Part shown: positions 48,227 through 58,387 of the stretch, piece after piece
Layout of the letters: every line of letters begins with the position of its first letter
Numbering within the stretch: the first letter of the stretch is position 1
Source: Coleofasciculaceae cyanobacterium
GTDB taxonomy: Bacteria > Cyanobacteriota > Cyanobacteriia > Cyanobacteriales > Xenococcaceae
Length of the DNA stretch: 64,000 bases
Assembly (NCBI GenBank): GCA_036703275.1
Contig: DATNPK010000096.1
Location: 124,001 to 188,000, forward strand
Direction: 5' to 3'
Notes under the pieces: generated by a model
The model's database searches: none
What the model was told of the DNA's origin: nothing
Seen by the model: the letters and a program-made list of their open reading frames with translations, nothing else
Position numbers and translations under genes: made by a program

Positions 48227-50692
48227 TTAAAAAATATCTTTTTGACGTAGCATAGTCAAGGCAATGATTGCGTAAATTAAAGTGTGAGCAATCAAAATTC
48301 CCCAGTTTAAGCTCAAATTTTCCCAGGTAGCATTATATACAGGAGTGGCTTTAAATATCTCATTTAGCATTTCTGTACTAAAGGCTTGATTTGGTTGAGG
48401 TGCCATACTATTAACATCTGCCAAAGAACCATAAGCACCAATAGACCAACGACTAAGCATCAACCAAGAGAGCTTACTCGACCATCCTGACAAGGTAAAT
48501 AGAACTCCAGAAAAAATGATTTGTGGAATCATTACCAAAGGCAAAATTCCATTTCCTTCATTTTCGGTTTTGACAAATGCAGATAGCATTAAGCTAAGGC
48601 TGGTACTAGCCAATAAAGTTAGAAAAGTAGTGATTGCAAAGCCTAACGGCCAAGAAATTAATTCTGACTCAGGGGCCTGAAAAACTAGCAAGACCACAAT
48701 CGTAATTAGAAATGTCTGTGCTAAAGCCAGACTTCCCCTAACGATCAGCTTAGAAGTCAGGTAGGGTAACAATCCCAAATTCAGTAACCTTTCACGAAAA
48801 TAAATAGCTGACTCTTTAACAATCTCGCGAATTGCATTAGATAGGCCGATCCAAATGGCGATAGAGCTAAAAATAAATAATAGACGTAGAGCAAGAGAAG
48901 CTTGTGTAACGCTAGGTGCATTAACTATGCTCAGAGGCTGTTCATTTCTTAGGGGAAGACCTGTCAAGGCAATGGTAATTGGTCCTGCTAATAGAGTTAA
49001 GATTAAACTGGTAGTATCTCGGGCGACTAGCTTCCAATAGCGTTTGCATAGTAAAGATAGTTGAGCTAAGGGAGAAATGCCTGTTTTGGAGCTATTAGAC
49101 CTAACAACTTGCTGATTTTCTTTGCCTGGACTTAAAGAGTTTTGAATATAGTCTTGATATTCAGGTGAATTAACGAATTTTTCTGACCAATAGCTGACTC
49201 TTTCGGCGATCGCCGCTTTATTTTTACCTTTGTTTAATTCAATATAAATATCGGCAAAGTCAGCAAATTTTTCAGCTTCAAAATTACCCGCATATCGCTG
49301 AAAAAACGACAGAGCTTGCTTTGGTGGTCCATAGTAACAAAGATTTCCTCCTAATCCCATGAAGGCAATGCGATCGCAGATGCCAATATTGTCTGTAGCA
49401 TGAGTTACCAAAGCGATCGTCCTGCCTCTGTCAGCTTGCTCTCGAAGCAGCAACATCATTTCTTTGTCCAAGCCTGGATCTAATCCTGAAGTCGGTTCAT
49501 CAAGAAAGAATAGCTTAGGATCGGCCAGTAGCTCAACGCCAATACTTACACGCTTGCGCTGACCGCCACTAAGCCTGGAAACTAGCGTGTTGCGAACATG
49601 AGAAAGCTTGATTTGCTCTAGGGTATTAGTAATTACTTCACCAATGTTAGTATCTGGTGGAAGACGTAATTGGCAGGCGCAGTGAAGAACTTCTTCTACG
49701 GTTAGATCGCTATGAATAATATCATCCTGAGGCACATAGCCTACCTGAGAGCGATAAATCGGCCAATTTTTACGCAGATTGTCACCGTTGAGATAGACAT
49801 TTCCTGAAGATATAGGTGCAATTCCCAATAAAGACTTCATTAGAGTAGATTTACCAGCACCACTGCCGCCTACAAATGCTACTAACTGTCCTGGTTCTAA
49901 AACTAAATCGACGTCATTGAGGATGGTAAAGGTTTCTCCCTTTTTATCCTTGACTCTAAAGGTTAACTTGTGAGCATCGAGGCGAATTTGATTATTGGCA
50001 TTGGTTAACTCTAAAGCTTCCCCAGTAAAAAGTAAAACATAAGGCCCAATCTGGACTGTATCACCTTTGTTGAGTAAATATGGCTTATCTAGGCGATCGC
50101 CATTGACAAAAGTCCCATTGCTACTGCGATCGTGTAGAATATAGCGTCCCTTACCATTGGGATTCACCGTAGCATGAAGGCGAGATACCGTAGGCGCATC
50201 TAGCTCGATGGAAGAAGCACTATTAGGCGCTCGCCCCAGCTCTACTGGCCAATTTTGCAACCCCTTGAAGTTGAGTCGGCGCACGCTGGGAATGCTCATT
50301 TCTCCCCGCTTGGGATTATAATAGGTCAAAATTATCTGCTGACGAGGATCTTGACCTATGTGTAGTTGCTCTCCGTTTTTGAGAATGTGTCCTTTGGTGA
50401 GATTAATTCGCGACTGATTGAGAAAAATTCCATTACCGCTAGGCTTTTGGTGATGGCGATCGCCATCATAAATCCGAAAATTATTCCCCTCTTTCTCAAT
50501 AATTGCTTGCTTACGAGATATGATATTCCACTCTTTGGGAGCCTGCATATTTGCCCAGTCTGGATCGCGCCCTAAATAGTTAATATTTTTGGCTAGGGTC
50601 AGAATTTTCTTTTGACCTTGATTATCAAGTTCGATATACGGCTCTGTATCAACAGTTGTGAGTACCGTTTCCCTAGAATAATTGCTAGCCAT
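48227..50692 (-). CDS. ABC transporter with two FHA domains and ABC-2 membrane domain (ABCG-like)
   Basis: This is an 821-residue protein. FHA domain 1 is at about 20-120 (INYLGRDPDW, IISRKQAIIE). FHA domain 2 is at about 145-225 (VELGRAP, VSRLHATVNPNGKGRYILHD, SSNGTFVNG). The nucleotide-binding domain is at about 240-470, with Walker A VGGSGAGKSTLMK, signature LSGGQRKRVSIG and Walker B LFFLDEPTSGLD. An ABC-2 permease of six helices covers about 555-820. FHA domains bind phosphothreonine, so transport may be controlled by Ser/Thr kinases. The substrate is unknown. Confidence 0.92.
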   Translation of the reverse strand: MASNYSRETVLTTVDTEPYIELDNQGQKKILTLAKNINYLGRDPDWANMQAPKEWNIISRKQAIIEKEGNNFRIYDGDRHHQKPSGNGIFLNQSRINLTKGHILKNGEQLHIGQDPRQQIILTYYNPKRGEMSIPSVRRLNFKGLQNWPVELGRAPNSASSIELDAPTVSRLHATVNPNGKGRYILHDRSSNGTFVNGDRLDKPYLLNKGDTVQIGPYVLLFTGEALELTNANNQIRLDAHKLTFRVKDKKGETFTILNDVDLVLEPGQLVAFVGGSGAGKSTLMKSLLGIAPISSGNVYLNGDNLRKNWPIYRSQVGYVPQDDIIHSDLTVEEVLHCACQLRLPPDTNIGEVITNTLEQIKLSHVRNTLVSRLSGGQRKRVSIGVELLADPKLFFLDEPTSGLDPGLDKEMMLLLREQADRGRTIALVTHATDNIGICDRIAFMGLGGNLCYYGPPKQALSFFQRYAGNFEAEKFADFADIYIELNKGKNKAAIAERVSYWSEKFVNSPEYQDYIQNSLSPGKENQQVVRSNSSKTGISPLAQLSLLCKRYWKLVARDTTSLILTLLAGPITIALTGLPLRNEQPLSIVNAPSVTQASLALRLLFIFSSIAIWIGLSNAIREIVKESAIYFRERLLNLGLLPYLTSKLIVRGSLALAQTFLITIVVLLVFQAPESELISWPLGFAITTFLTLLASTSLSLMLSAFVKTENEGNGILPLVMIPQIIFSGVLFTLSGWSSKLSWLMLSRWSIGAYGSLADVNSMAPQPNQAFSTEMLNEIFKATPVYNATWENLSLNWGILIAHTLIYAIIALTMLRQKDIF

Positions 50693-51371
50693 AATGCTTT
50701 ATCTATTTTTGAGGATTCGCTTAAAAATTAAAGTTAGATCGAGCTAGATGCAGATGAAATTAAAATTATACGATGCAAAAAAAGCTATCTACTATAACGC
50801 TTGAGTACGTTAACTTGCATCTTTAATCGTTAAAATTGTTTGAACAGGTAGAATACTATTTAAGCGAAATTTAATCCGCTCAAAAATAAGCCTTACATTT
50901 ATCAATATTTCTCATCAAAACTTAAGCTGAGCTAATCATAAAATTTAATCTAGTTTAAGTATTTTCGGCAAAAACACATCTCAAAATAAAATGTAGCATA
51001 AATGAGTTACAGAAACTCATGAAGTTGTCCAACTTACGCCTTTAATTTTACTTAAGACTCACAATTAAGCCACACAAGCTCACTCCACTATTTTTGCCTG
51101 CCATTAGGCTGTAAAGCTACTCAAATGTTTAGTTTGTCTGCGATCGAGAGTAAACATTGTTAACAATAGTCCAAAAATTCTGCAAAATAAAGCAAATAAG
51201 ACTATTCCTAAATCAACATTGTGTAGTATTTTGAGTAAAGAGCTAGGATTATTGATTATGAACTATGTTATTGTCTATCGATCTTATTTTCTGCTTAGCT
51301 AAATAGTTGCAGTCAACGCTGAACTAACTTCTAGCAAATAAACAAAGTTACCACTATTATTTGGTCGATTA
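50693..51371. other. Long intergenic region between divergent genes
   Basis: This is 679 bp of AT-rich DNA with no recognised gene, terminator or repeat apart from scattered HIP1-like bases. It should contain the promoters of the FHA-ABC transporter and of the sigma factor gene. Confidence 0.4.
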
Positions 51372-52562
51372 ATGCTGACTCGCCAAGACACAGTTGAGAT
51401 TTTTTCTACTTTTATTGAGTTTGATTATGACCGTTTTAATCGCTGGGCAACAGATACCCGTTTGCGTCGCAGCATGAGACAGTCGTTGGCTAAAATATCC
51501 ACTGAAAATTCAGCTAATTTTTGGGCTTTGTATTGGCATCAAATTTGGCAAGAGCAACCTCAAGGATTGGCAAGAGAACATTTAGCAGCTTATTTACAGG
51601 AAGTTTGTTTTTGGTCTGCCACCAAAACTATCGGTGGGTTTAATAGTAATCAATATACTGTACCGGATTGCTTCCAATTAGCGATCGCGCGAATCGATAA
51701 AGTATTAACAGGATTCGACCGCGAACGAGGATTTAATCTCAAAAGCTATGCCAGCATCACTTTCGGTAATTTAATTCGCGAGCTTTTGCGTCAGAGAAAA
51801 GAAATTGATATTTGTTCTGATTGGTCATTATTGCGTAAACTCAGCCAAAAAAGAATGACAGAAGCTTTAACTGGTGCAGGATTAGACCAGGAAGTAGTCG
51901 AGCAATATATTTTAGCCTGGAATTGCTTAAAAACTATTTATGTGCCAGAGCGAGCCAGCTCTACTCGTAAGCTGCCAAAACCAGAAGCAGAAACCTGGTT
52001 AGCGATCGCCAACCTTTACAATCAAGAAATCAAAACTCAGTTGAATCAACCAGGTGAAGCTGCTACCGCCACAAGTTTAGAAAAATGGATGTTGGTTTGC
52101 GTCAAAGCTGCTCGTTCGTACTTGTTTCCCAACGTAACCTCGATTAATAAGCCCAAGCCAGGATATGACTCAGGAGAAATTGTTGATTCAATTGTCGGAG
52201 AAGTTGATGATTCCTTGCTGAGCGATCTAATTGCTAATGAAGAATTTCAGCAGCGTAGCCAACAGCAAACAGACATTAATCAGTTTTTGACTGCTACCAT
52301 CGAAAAACTCAAACCCGAAGAGCGAAAGTTACTAGAACTATACTATTCCTTGGGACTCAAACAAGCGGAAATCGCTCAGGAGCTAGACACCCAGCAATAC
52401 ACTATTTCTCGCAAGCTATCTAAAGTCAGGAAAGCACTGCTAAAAGCTTTGGCTCAGTGGAGTCAGTCAACTATGCATATTACTCTGACATCGGACATAC
52501 TCGACAACATAAGCTCGTTATTGGAAGAATGGTTAGCTGGCTATTACGACAGCGACCAATAA
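51372..52562 (+). CDS. Group-3-like sigma-70 family RNA polymerase sigma factor
   Basis: This is a 396-residue protein. Region 2-like sequence ARIDKVLTGFDRERGFNLKS, followed by YASITFGNLIRELLRQ, lies at about 102-140. Region 4 helix-turn-helix LKPEERKLLELYYSLGLKQA, followed by EIAQELDTQQYTISRKLSKVRKALL split over the turn, lies at about 313-360. The long middle part and the missing region 1 fit alternative (group 3) cyanobacterial sigma factors. The tail of about 30 residues after the HTH is unusual. The gene starts 40 bp before, and is probably co-transcribed with, a DUF1822 gene. Confidence 0.82.
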   Translation: MLTRQDTVEIFSTFIEFDYDRFNRWATDTRLRRSMRQSLAKISTENSANFWALYWHQIWQEQPQGLAREHLAAYLQEVCFWSATKTIGGFNSNQYTVPDCFQLAIARIDKVLTGFDRERGFNLKSYASITFGNLIRELLRQRKEIDICSDWSLLRKLSQKRMTEALTGAGLDQEVVEQYILAWNCLKTIYVPERASSTRKLPKPEAETWLAIANLYNQEIKTQLNQPGEAATATSLEKWMLVCVKAARSYLFPNVTSINKPKPGYDSGEIVDSIVGEVDDSLLSDLIANEEFQQRSQQQTDINQFLTATIEKLKPEERKLLELYYSLGLKQAEIAQELDTQQYTISRKLSKVRKALLKALAQWSQSTMHITLTSDILDNISSLLEEWLAGYYDSDQ

Positions 52563-52602
52563 GAAAATAATAAATAAACATATCCAGCCCAGGAGTACCC
52601 CG

Positions 52603-53775
52603 ATGTCTACAGCCAACTCAACTATATTTAACCCTACCCATTTAGTTCTTGAATTAGACCAAACTACTATCGATCGAGCTTGGTCAGACCAAAACTCAAG
52701 CAATGCTTCCAGCCGTTGGCAAGGCTACCTTAACCAAGTGGCGTTAAATACTTTTTTACCTTGGTTAAAAACAGAAGAAGATGCAACCGCTAAAGCCGAA
52801 TTAGATCGAACTACTCAGGCTGCTATTTGGGAAGTAGTGAACGGTACGGCAATCGCAATTCAAGATGCCAAACTAGTTTTAATTCCTACCGAAGCAGCAG
52901 ACTTGAGTGAATTACGAGTTGCTCAGGAATGGATCGATCTTCGAGAATGGACGGCAGATTACTACTTGGCTGTAGAGGTAAACCTTGACGCTGGTTATCT
53001 TCGTGTTTGGGGTTATGCGACTCATCAACAGTTAAAAAACGGTAATTTTAGTCACGGCGATCGCACCTATAGCTTAAGCGAGGATGAATTAATCACTGAT
53101 ATCAATGCGTTGTGGGTTGCTAGAGAACTATGTCCTGATGAAATAACTCAAGCTGTTGTCGAACCAATTGCCGAACTCGCTACTGCTCAAGCAGAAAACT
53201 TGATTGAGCGTCTTGGTAGCCAATCTCAACTGTTGCCTAGATTAGCCGTTCCGTTTACTATTTGGGCGGCCTTAATTCAGAATCCAACCTGGTGTCGTCG
53301 TTTAGCTGCTACTCGTCGAGGCACACCGACAAAGACTCCTGTATTACAGTGGCTACAGCAGGGTATGGCTAACTTAACGGCAGAATTTGGCTGGAGACAA
53401 ATTGAAATAACTCCTAGTGTTATCGGTGCAAGGGGCGTAACTACTGTTCCTGAAGCTATTGCTGTACCTGCTTTTGGTTTGGCTAAAAGGCTAAATATCG
53501 CTAATCAACCCTATGAATTAAAAATTTTGCCCTTAGAGGAGGTGAGATCGTGGCGGTTTGAATTATGTTGCCTTACTCCTGGCTGTATGATTCCTGCGGG
53601 TTTCAAATTAAGACTGCTTACAGAAGATTTACAGGCTTTTGAAGGTAATCAAGATATGGCAACTGAAGCAGTAGAACATCTTTGCATCGAAGTCGATCTA
53701 GAGCCAGGAGAAGCTTTAGTCTGGCAAATTGAACCAACCCCAGAGAACTATCAACAGGAAATTTTACAGTTTTAA
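52603..53775 (+). CDS. DUF1822 family protein
   Basis: This is a 390-residue soluble protein with the DUF1822 pattern. An early ALNTFLPWL follows a coiled N-terminus, then REWTADYYLAVEVNLDAGYL at about 124-143, SYDLS-like DRTYSLSEDELI, and a C-terminal beta-rich part ending in EVDLEPGEALVWQIEP. Ribosome site AGGAG at 52591-52595. DUF1822 genes often follow alternative sigma factor genes in cyanobacteria, which suggests a regulator, possibly an anti-sigma or sensor partner. No biochemical role is known to me. Confidence 0.85.
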   Translation: MSTANSTIFNPTHLVLELDQTTIDRAWSDQNSSNASSRWQGYLNQVALNTFLPWLKTEEDATAKAELDRTTQAAIWEVVNGTAIAIQDAKLVLIPTEAADLSELRVAQEWIDLREWTADYYLAVEVNLDAGYLRVWGYATHQQLKNGNFSHGDRTYSLSEDELITDINALWVARELCPDEITQAVVEPIAELATAQAENLIERLGSQSQLLPRLAVPFTIWAALIQNPTWCRRLAATRRGTPTKTPVLQWLQQGMANLTAEFGWRQIEITPSVIGARGVTTVPEAIAVPAFGLAKRLNIANQPYELKILPLEEVRSWRFELCCLTPGCMIPAGFKLRLLTEDLQAFEGNQDMATEAVEHLCIEVDLEPGEALVWQIEPTPENYQQEILQF

Positions 53776-53857
53776 AGAATCGGATTAGCATGAATTTATC
53801 TCCCTTTGGAAGAGGTAATACTTAGTAGTTAGTTGCCTTCAAACTAGAAGTTAAAAG

Positions 53858-54670
53858 CTAATAATTACTAACTATCACTTCAGGAATTTTGCCTCGCTTA
53901 TTGGCTTGAGAATTAATTGCTCTGGCTGCATAGACCAGCTCAATTTTGTAATCTTTATAGAGATCGAGAATCAATGGAGTATTGGAGTTAGAAACCATAA
54001 ATCGAACTCCTAAATCATCAAGGCGATCGCAAAGATCTCGTAGGCTCAACTGCATTTGAGCGTCGAAACCTTGGAGACTGTAGCCTGTAAAGTTAGACGT
54101 AGCGTTTAATGGTGCATAAGGAGGATCGAAATAGACAAAATCATCCTCACCAATTTTTGCCTCAACTTCCAGAAATGAGCCAGTAATAATCTCTGTGGAT
54201 GCAAGTGCTTGGCTACAGGCTCTTAAATTAACCTCATCAACAATTTTAGGATTTTTATACTTTCCTATAGGAGTATTAAATTCACCCTTTGAGTTGACGC
54301 GATACAATCCATTAAAACAGGTTTTATTTAAATAGATTAATCGGCTAGCTCTTTGAACGTCAGACCATGATTTGTATTCATCTAACTGGCGATCGACGTT
54401 TCTGATTTGATAGTAATAATCTTTTTCGTAAATATGCTGATGAAGATCGGCAATTAGTTCTTCAATCTGATACTTGATTACTTTATAGGTATTAGTTAGT
54501 TCTTCATTAATATCAATTAGAGTAGATTGCTCTGGTGAGTAATGGAAAAATAATGCTCCACCACCCACAAATGGTTCAAAATATCTAGAAACGCGATCGG
54601 GAATTCGTGATGTTAATTCTGGCAGTAGTTGAGTTTTACCTCCAACCCATTTAACAAAAGGCTTTGTCAT
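53858..54670 (-). CDS. dam: Dam-type DNA adenine methylase
   Basis: This is a 270-residue protein with the AdoMet motif FVKWVGGKTQLLPEL (5-19), YFEPFVGGGALFFH, and the catalytic DPPY in VYFDPPYAPLNATSNFTG. This is the D12/Dam class that makes N6-methyladenine, usually at GATC. The window is rich in GCGATCGC, which contains GATC, so such an enzyme would methylate HIP1 sites. No restriction enzyme gene is adjacent, which fits a solitary methylase. Its 5' region contains a heptamer repeat array. Confidence 0.93.
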   Translation of the reverse strand: MTKPFVKWVGGKTQLLPELTSRIPDRVSRYFEPFVGGGALFFHYSPEQSTLIDINEELTNTYKVIKYQIEELIADLHQHIYEKDYYYQIRNVDRQLDEYKSWSDVQRASRLIYLNKTCFNGLYRVNSKGEFNTPIGKYKNPKIVDEVNLRACSQALASTEIITGSFLEVEAKIGEDDFVYFDPPYAPLNATSNFTGYSLQGFDAQMQLSLRDLCDRLDDLGVRFMVSNSNTPLILDLYKDYKIELVYAARAINSQANKRGKIPEVIVSNY

Positions 54671-54699
54671 TTAGCATTTAACAGTTTTCGATCATTAAA

Positions 54700-54811
54700 T
54701 GATAAATGTTCAATGTTCAATGTTCAATGATAAATGTTCAATGTTCAATGTTCAATGTTCAATGTTCAATGTTCAATGTTCAATGTTCAATGTTCAATGT
54801 TCAATGTTCAA
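54700..54811. repeat. Heptanucleotide tandem array, 16 units
   Basis: Sixteen 7-bp units run without interruption. Unit 1 and unit 5 (54728-54734) are TGATAAA; the other fourteen are exact TGTTCAA, eleven of them consecutive at 54735-54811. The array begins 30 bp upstream of the dam start and ends about 94 bp before the divergent ABC exporter. It is of the STRR type known from cyanobacteria and should be length-variable. Confidence 0.95.
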
Positions 54812-54905
54812 CTCACTCCATAACTCTAGTTGCAACTTTGGTTAACTAATAACTCTCAAAGTTTGCTAAGTTTTCTAAAGATACGTCAAATATTACTGAT
54901 TAAGC

Positions 54906-56711
54906 ATGACCTTAAGTAAAACTAAGTCGCCCAAGCATCCTCTAGCTAGATTGTTGCAATATAGCGGTAAGTATCGAGTAACTATGTGGCAGGCTACGAT
55001 CTGTTCTATCCTCAACAAGCTCTTCGATCTTGCGCCTCCAGCAATTATCGGTGCTGCGGTAGATGTTGTGGTCAAAAAAGAAGACTCGGTTGTGGCAAGC
55101 TTGGGTATTACTGATATTTTTGGACAGCTATTAGTGTTGTCGATACTATCAGCAATCATTTGGGTATTGGAATCAGTATTTGAATATGCTTATACCAGAC
55201 TATGGCGTAATTTAGCCCAAGATATGCAGCACGACATTCGTTTAGATGCTTATGGTCATGTTCAAGATTTAGAGTTGGCTTACTTTGAAGAACGTAGCAC
55301 AGGAGCATTACTAGCAGTTCTCAATGATGATATTAACCAGCTAGAGAGATTTTTGGATGTTGGTGCAACCGAAATTATTCATGTACTCACCACGGTATTA
55401 GTAGTCGGCGGTTCGTTTTTTGTTTTGACCCCTGATATAGCTTGGATGGCAATTATTCCCATCCCCATTATTGTTTGGGGTTCAGTAGCGTTTCAAAAAT
55501 GGCTAGCACCCAGATACGCCGAGGTGCGGGAAAGAGTAAGTACCCTCAATTCTAGATTAGCCAATAACCTCAGCGGAATTACCACCATCAAGAGCTTTAC
55601 CACCGAAACTTATGAAATAGAGCGTTTGAGTAAAGACAGCCACGCCTACAGACAAAGTAATCAAAAAGCGATCGCCCTTTCCGCAGCCTTTATTCCCCTA
55701 ATACGTCTGGTAATTCTGGTTGGCTTTACTGCTATCTTGCTTTATGGTGGCGTTCAAGCTGCATCGGGCGCATTAGCTGTAGGTACATACAGCGTTTTGG
55801 TATTTTTGACTCAAAGACTACTTTGGCCTCTGACTCGCTTAGGACAAACCTTCGATCTATATCAAAGAGCAATGGCTTCGATTACTCGCGTTATGGATTT
55901 ATTGGATACTCCTATTGCCATTCATCCAGGAGATCACTCTTTACCACTAGCAACTATCAAGGGGGAAGTAAGCTTAAACAATATTACCTTTGCCTACAGC
56001 CAGAGACAGCCTGTAATTAAAAATCTCTCACTACATATTCCCGCAGGTCAAACTATAGCCATTGTGGGTGCAACTGGTTCGGGCAAAAGTACCCTCGTTA
56101 AACTACTCTTACGCCTATATGAAGTAACATCGGGCAAAATTACGCTGGATGGTCAGAATATTAAAGATATAGTGCTGTGGGATCTTCGTCGCGCCATTGG
56201 CTTAGTCAGCCAGGATGTCTTCTTATTCCACGGTACGGTTAGAGAAAACATTAGCTATGGTTCACCTGATGCCAGTATAGGTCTAATAGTTGAGGCTGCT
56301 AAAGTTGCCGAAGCAGATCGCTTTATTCGTGAACTACCTCAAGGCTATGACACCATAGTTGGGGAAAGGGGACAAAAACTTTCTGGAGGACAAAAACAAC
56401 GAATTGCGATCGCCAGAGCTATTTTAAAAGATCCCCCAATCTTAATTTTGGACGAGGCAACATCGGCAGTAGACAACGAAACAGAAGCTGCTATTGCTCG
56501 TTCTCTAGAAAAAATTACTCAAAATAGAACTACGATTGCGATCGCTCACCGCCTCTCTACCATCAGACATTCAGACTGCATCTACGTGATGGATTATGGT
56601 CAATTAATTGAACAGGGAACTCACGAAGAACTATTAGCTTTGAGTGGCGTATATGCTGGTTTGTGGCACGTTCAGACAGGCTCTAGGCAAGGCAGACAAT
56701 TGATTACTTAG
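54906..56711 (+). CDS. ABC exporter half-transporter (fused membrane and ATPase domains)
   Basis: This is a 601-residue protein. Six transmembrane helices cover about 20-320, including the coupling region [20 protein letters not shown] and [20 protein letters not shown]. The ATPase domain has Walker [21 protein letters not shown] (about 391-410), the signature [20 protein letters not shown] and Walker [14 protein letters not shown]. It works as a dimer, exporting lipids, peptides or drugs; the substrate is unknown. It is divergent from dam, with the heptamer repeat in their shared upstream region. Confidence 0.93.
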   Translation: MTLSKTKSPKHPLARLLQYSGKYRVTMWQATICSILNKLFDLAPPAIIGAAVDVVVKKEDSVVASLGITDIFGQLLVLSILSAIIWVLESVFEYAYTRLWRNLAQDMQHDIRLDAYGHVQDLELAYFEERSTGALLAVLNDDINQLERFLDVGATEIIHVLTTVLVVGGSFFVLTPDIAWMAIIPIPIIVWGSVAFQKWLAPRYAEVRERVSTLNSRLANNLSGITTIKSFTTETYEIERLSKDSHAYRQSNQKAIALSAAFIPLIRLVILVGFTAILLYGGVQAASGALAVGTYSVLVFLTQRLLWPLTRLGQTFDLYQRAMASITRVMDLLDTPIAIHPGDHSLPLATIKGEVSLNNITFAYSQRQPVIKNLSLHIPAGQTIAIVGATGSGKSTLVKLLLRLYEVTSGKITLDGQNIKDIVLWDLRRAIGLVSQDVFLFHGTVRENISYGSPDASIGLIVEAAKVAEADRFIRELPQGYDTIVGERGQKLSGGQKQRIAIARAILKDPPILILDEATSAVDNETEAAIARSLEKITQNRTTIAIAHRLSTIRHSDCIYVMDYGQLIEQGTHEELLALSGVYAGLWHVQTGSRQGRQLIT

Positions 56712-56753
56712 TTGCTTCTGCTTAGTTTATCGTTCATTAAATGCGTCAAAAAC

Positions 56754-56779
56754 CCCCAAAGAAGCAAATCACTGGGGGA
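56754..56779 (+). terminator. Hairpin downstream of the ABC exporter
   Basis: CCCCCA (56754-56759) pairs with TGGGGG (56774-56779), followed by an AT-rich stretch ATATTATTTT, 43 bp after the stop codon. Confidence 0.6.
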
Positions 56780-56930
56780 TATTATTTTGGCTAATAGAAC
56801 CACTTGCTTTGATAACTTTATACCAATCAATACTTCTGATACTAGTTCTCAAAAATAGCTAAAGAGATAAAAAATTAAATTGTAGTAATGCGTCCAGATT
56901 AATTTGTTGGGTATTGAAAATTATTTTCAG

Positions 56931-56954
56931 CCCCCTAACCCACAAGTTTGGGGG
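56931..56954. repeat. CCCCC/GGGGG intergenic hairpin repeat
   Basis: CCCCC (56931-56935) pairs with GGGGG (56950-56954). The text CCCCCTAACCCACAAGTTTG is a common kind of cyanobacterial intergenic repeat. The rest of the gap 56712-57019 holds no gene. Confidence 0.5.
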
Positions 56955-57019
56955 AATCAGCCCAGCATTTTAGCCTAGACGTGGTACTACCAAGTCTCTT
57001 ATTACTTCTGACTTCTGAC

Positions 57020-58387
57020 TTATACCGATACTGGCTCTTTTGATTCTGATACAGCTTTTTCTCGCTTTTTCTGACGCTCGATTTCCAACTGTAAAGAAGG
57101 GTTTTCGGTAATCAAGCGCGCTCCTCTACCTAGGGTAATATAGTTCCACGCCCACTGAATCATAACTATTAGTTTGTTATCAAATTCGATCAGGTAGTAA
57201 ATATGAGCAAATACCCAAATCAGCCAGGCAACAAAACCAGAGAAGCGGCCGAAATTGAGATCGGCAACTGCTTTGTTTTGTCCAATTACCGCCATGCTGC
57301 CAAAGTCTTTGTAGCTAAATGGCTCAACTGTTATACCGAGCGTTCTTTTAGCCAATAATTTAGCTACATACTCTCCTTGCTTCATCGCTACAGGAGCAAC
57401 TCCAGGCAACGGATGCTCTCCTTGATGAGGAAAATTAGCTAAGTCTCCAATCACAAAAATATTAGAATGTTCTTTTAGGCTTAAATCTGGTTCTACAACT
57501 ACTCTTCCAACCCGATCTAATTCTGCTCCTGTGCGCTCTGCTAGCACTTTACCCATAAAGGAGGCTCTAACCCCTGCTGCCCAAAGAATAGTGTGAGCAT
57601 TAATAGTTTTAGTTTCATCTCCCTGACGGAAAGTTACGCAATTATCGGCAATGTTAGTTACTAATGTCTTAGTCTGGACATCGACACTCAGTTTCTCCAG
57701 AGACTTTTGTGCCTCTACTGAGCATTCTTCTGGATAAGGCGGCAAAATACGCTCCATGCCTTCAAACAACAATATTTTTGCTTGAGTTGTGTCAATATCG
57801 CGGAAGTCATCTTTGATTGATTGATGGGCAATTTCGGCGATCGCCCCTGCTAATTCTACTCCAGTAGGCCCACCACCCACAACTACAAAAGTTAATAGTG
57901 CTTCGCGCTTTTCGCGATCGCTTTCTTTTTCGGCTGCTTCAAACGCCATAAAGATTCGACGGCGCATTTCTAAAGCATCTTCTACGGTTTTTAAACCAGG
58001 TGCGTCATCCTGCCACTGATCGTTACCAAAATAGTGATGACTAACTCCAGTTGCTACAATCAAAGCATCATAGTCTAATGCCTCTCGTTCTTCCAAATAA
58101 ACTTTCTTGGCTTCGGGATCGATATCTACAACCTTATCTAGCAACACCTGGGTGTTCTTATGTTTGCTTAAAACCACACGCAGAGGAGAAGCAATATCTG
58201 CCGGAGACAGCGTGCCAGTAGCTACTTGATACAGTAGGGGTTGAAACAAATGAAAATTACGTTTGTCGATTAACGTTACTCTTACAGGGGCGTTCTTTAG
58301 CGATTTAGCTGCATAAAGTCCGCCGAAACCACCACCAACGATAACTATATGAGGAAGGGCTGTCTGATTAGCTTGAGTGTTTTTCAT
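57020..58387 (-). CDS. Type II NADH dehydrogenase (NDH-2)
   Basis: This is a 455-residue protein from ATG 58387. The FAD-binding motif IVIVGGGFGGLYAAKSL is near residue 14, and the NADH-binding motif VVVGGGPTGVELAGAIAEIA near residue 165. VFVIGDLANFP follows. A C-terminal amphipathic membrane-attachment region (FVAWLIWVFAHIYYLIEFDN then KLIVMIQWAWNYI) comes next. It oxidises NADH and passes electrons to the plastoquinone pool without pumping protons. The gene is monocistronic and divergent from sufC. Confidence 0.92.
   Translation of the reverse strand: MKNTQANQTALPHIVIVGGGFGGLYAAKSLKNAPVRVTLIDKRNFHLFQPLLYQVATGTLSPADIASPLRVVLSKHKNTQVLLDKVVDIDPEAKKVYLEEREALDYDALIVATGVSHHYFGNDQWQDDAPGLKTVEDALEMRRRIFMAFEAAEKESDREKREALLTFVVVGGGPTGVELAGAIAEIAHQSIKDDFRDIDTTQAKILLFEGMERILPPYPEECSVEAQKSLEKLSVDVQTKTLVTNIADNCVTFRQGDETKTINAHTILWAAGVRASFMGKVLAERTGAELDRVGRVVVEPDLSLKEHSNIFVIGDLANFPHQGEHPLPGVAPVAMKQGEYVAKLLAKRTLGITVEPFSYKDFGSMAVIGQNKAVADLNFGRFSGFVAWLIWVFAHIYYLIEFDNKLIVMIQWAWNYITLGRGARLITENPSLQLEIERQKKREKAVSESKEPVSV

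Noticed and set aside
54700-54811. Possible CRISPR array
   Set aside because: The repeats are 7 bp with no spacers and no cas genes nearby; it is a simple tandem array.
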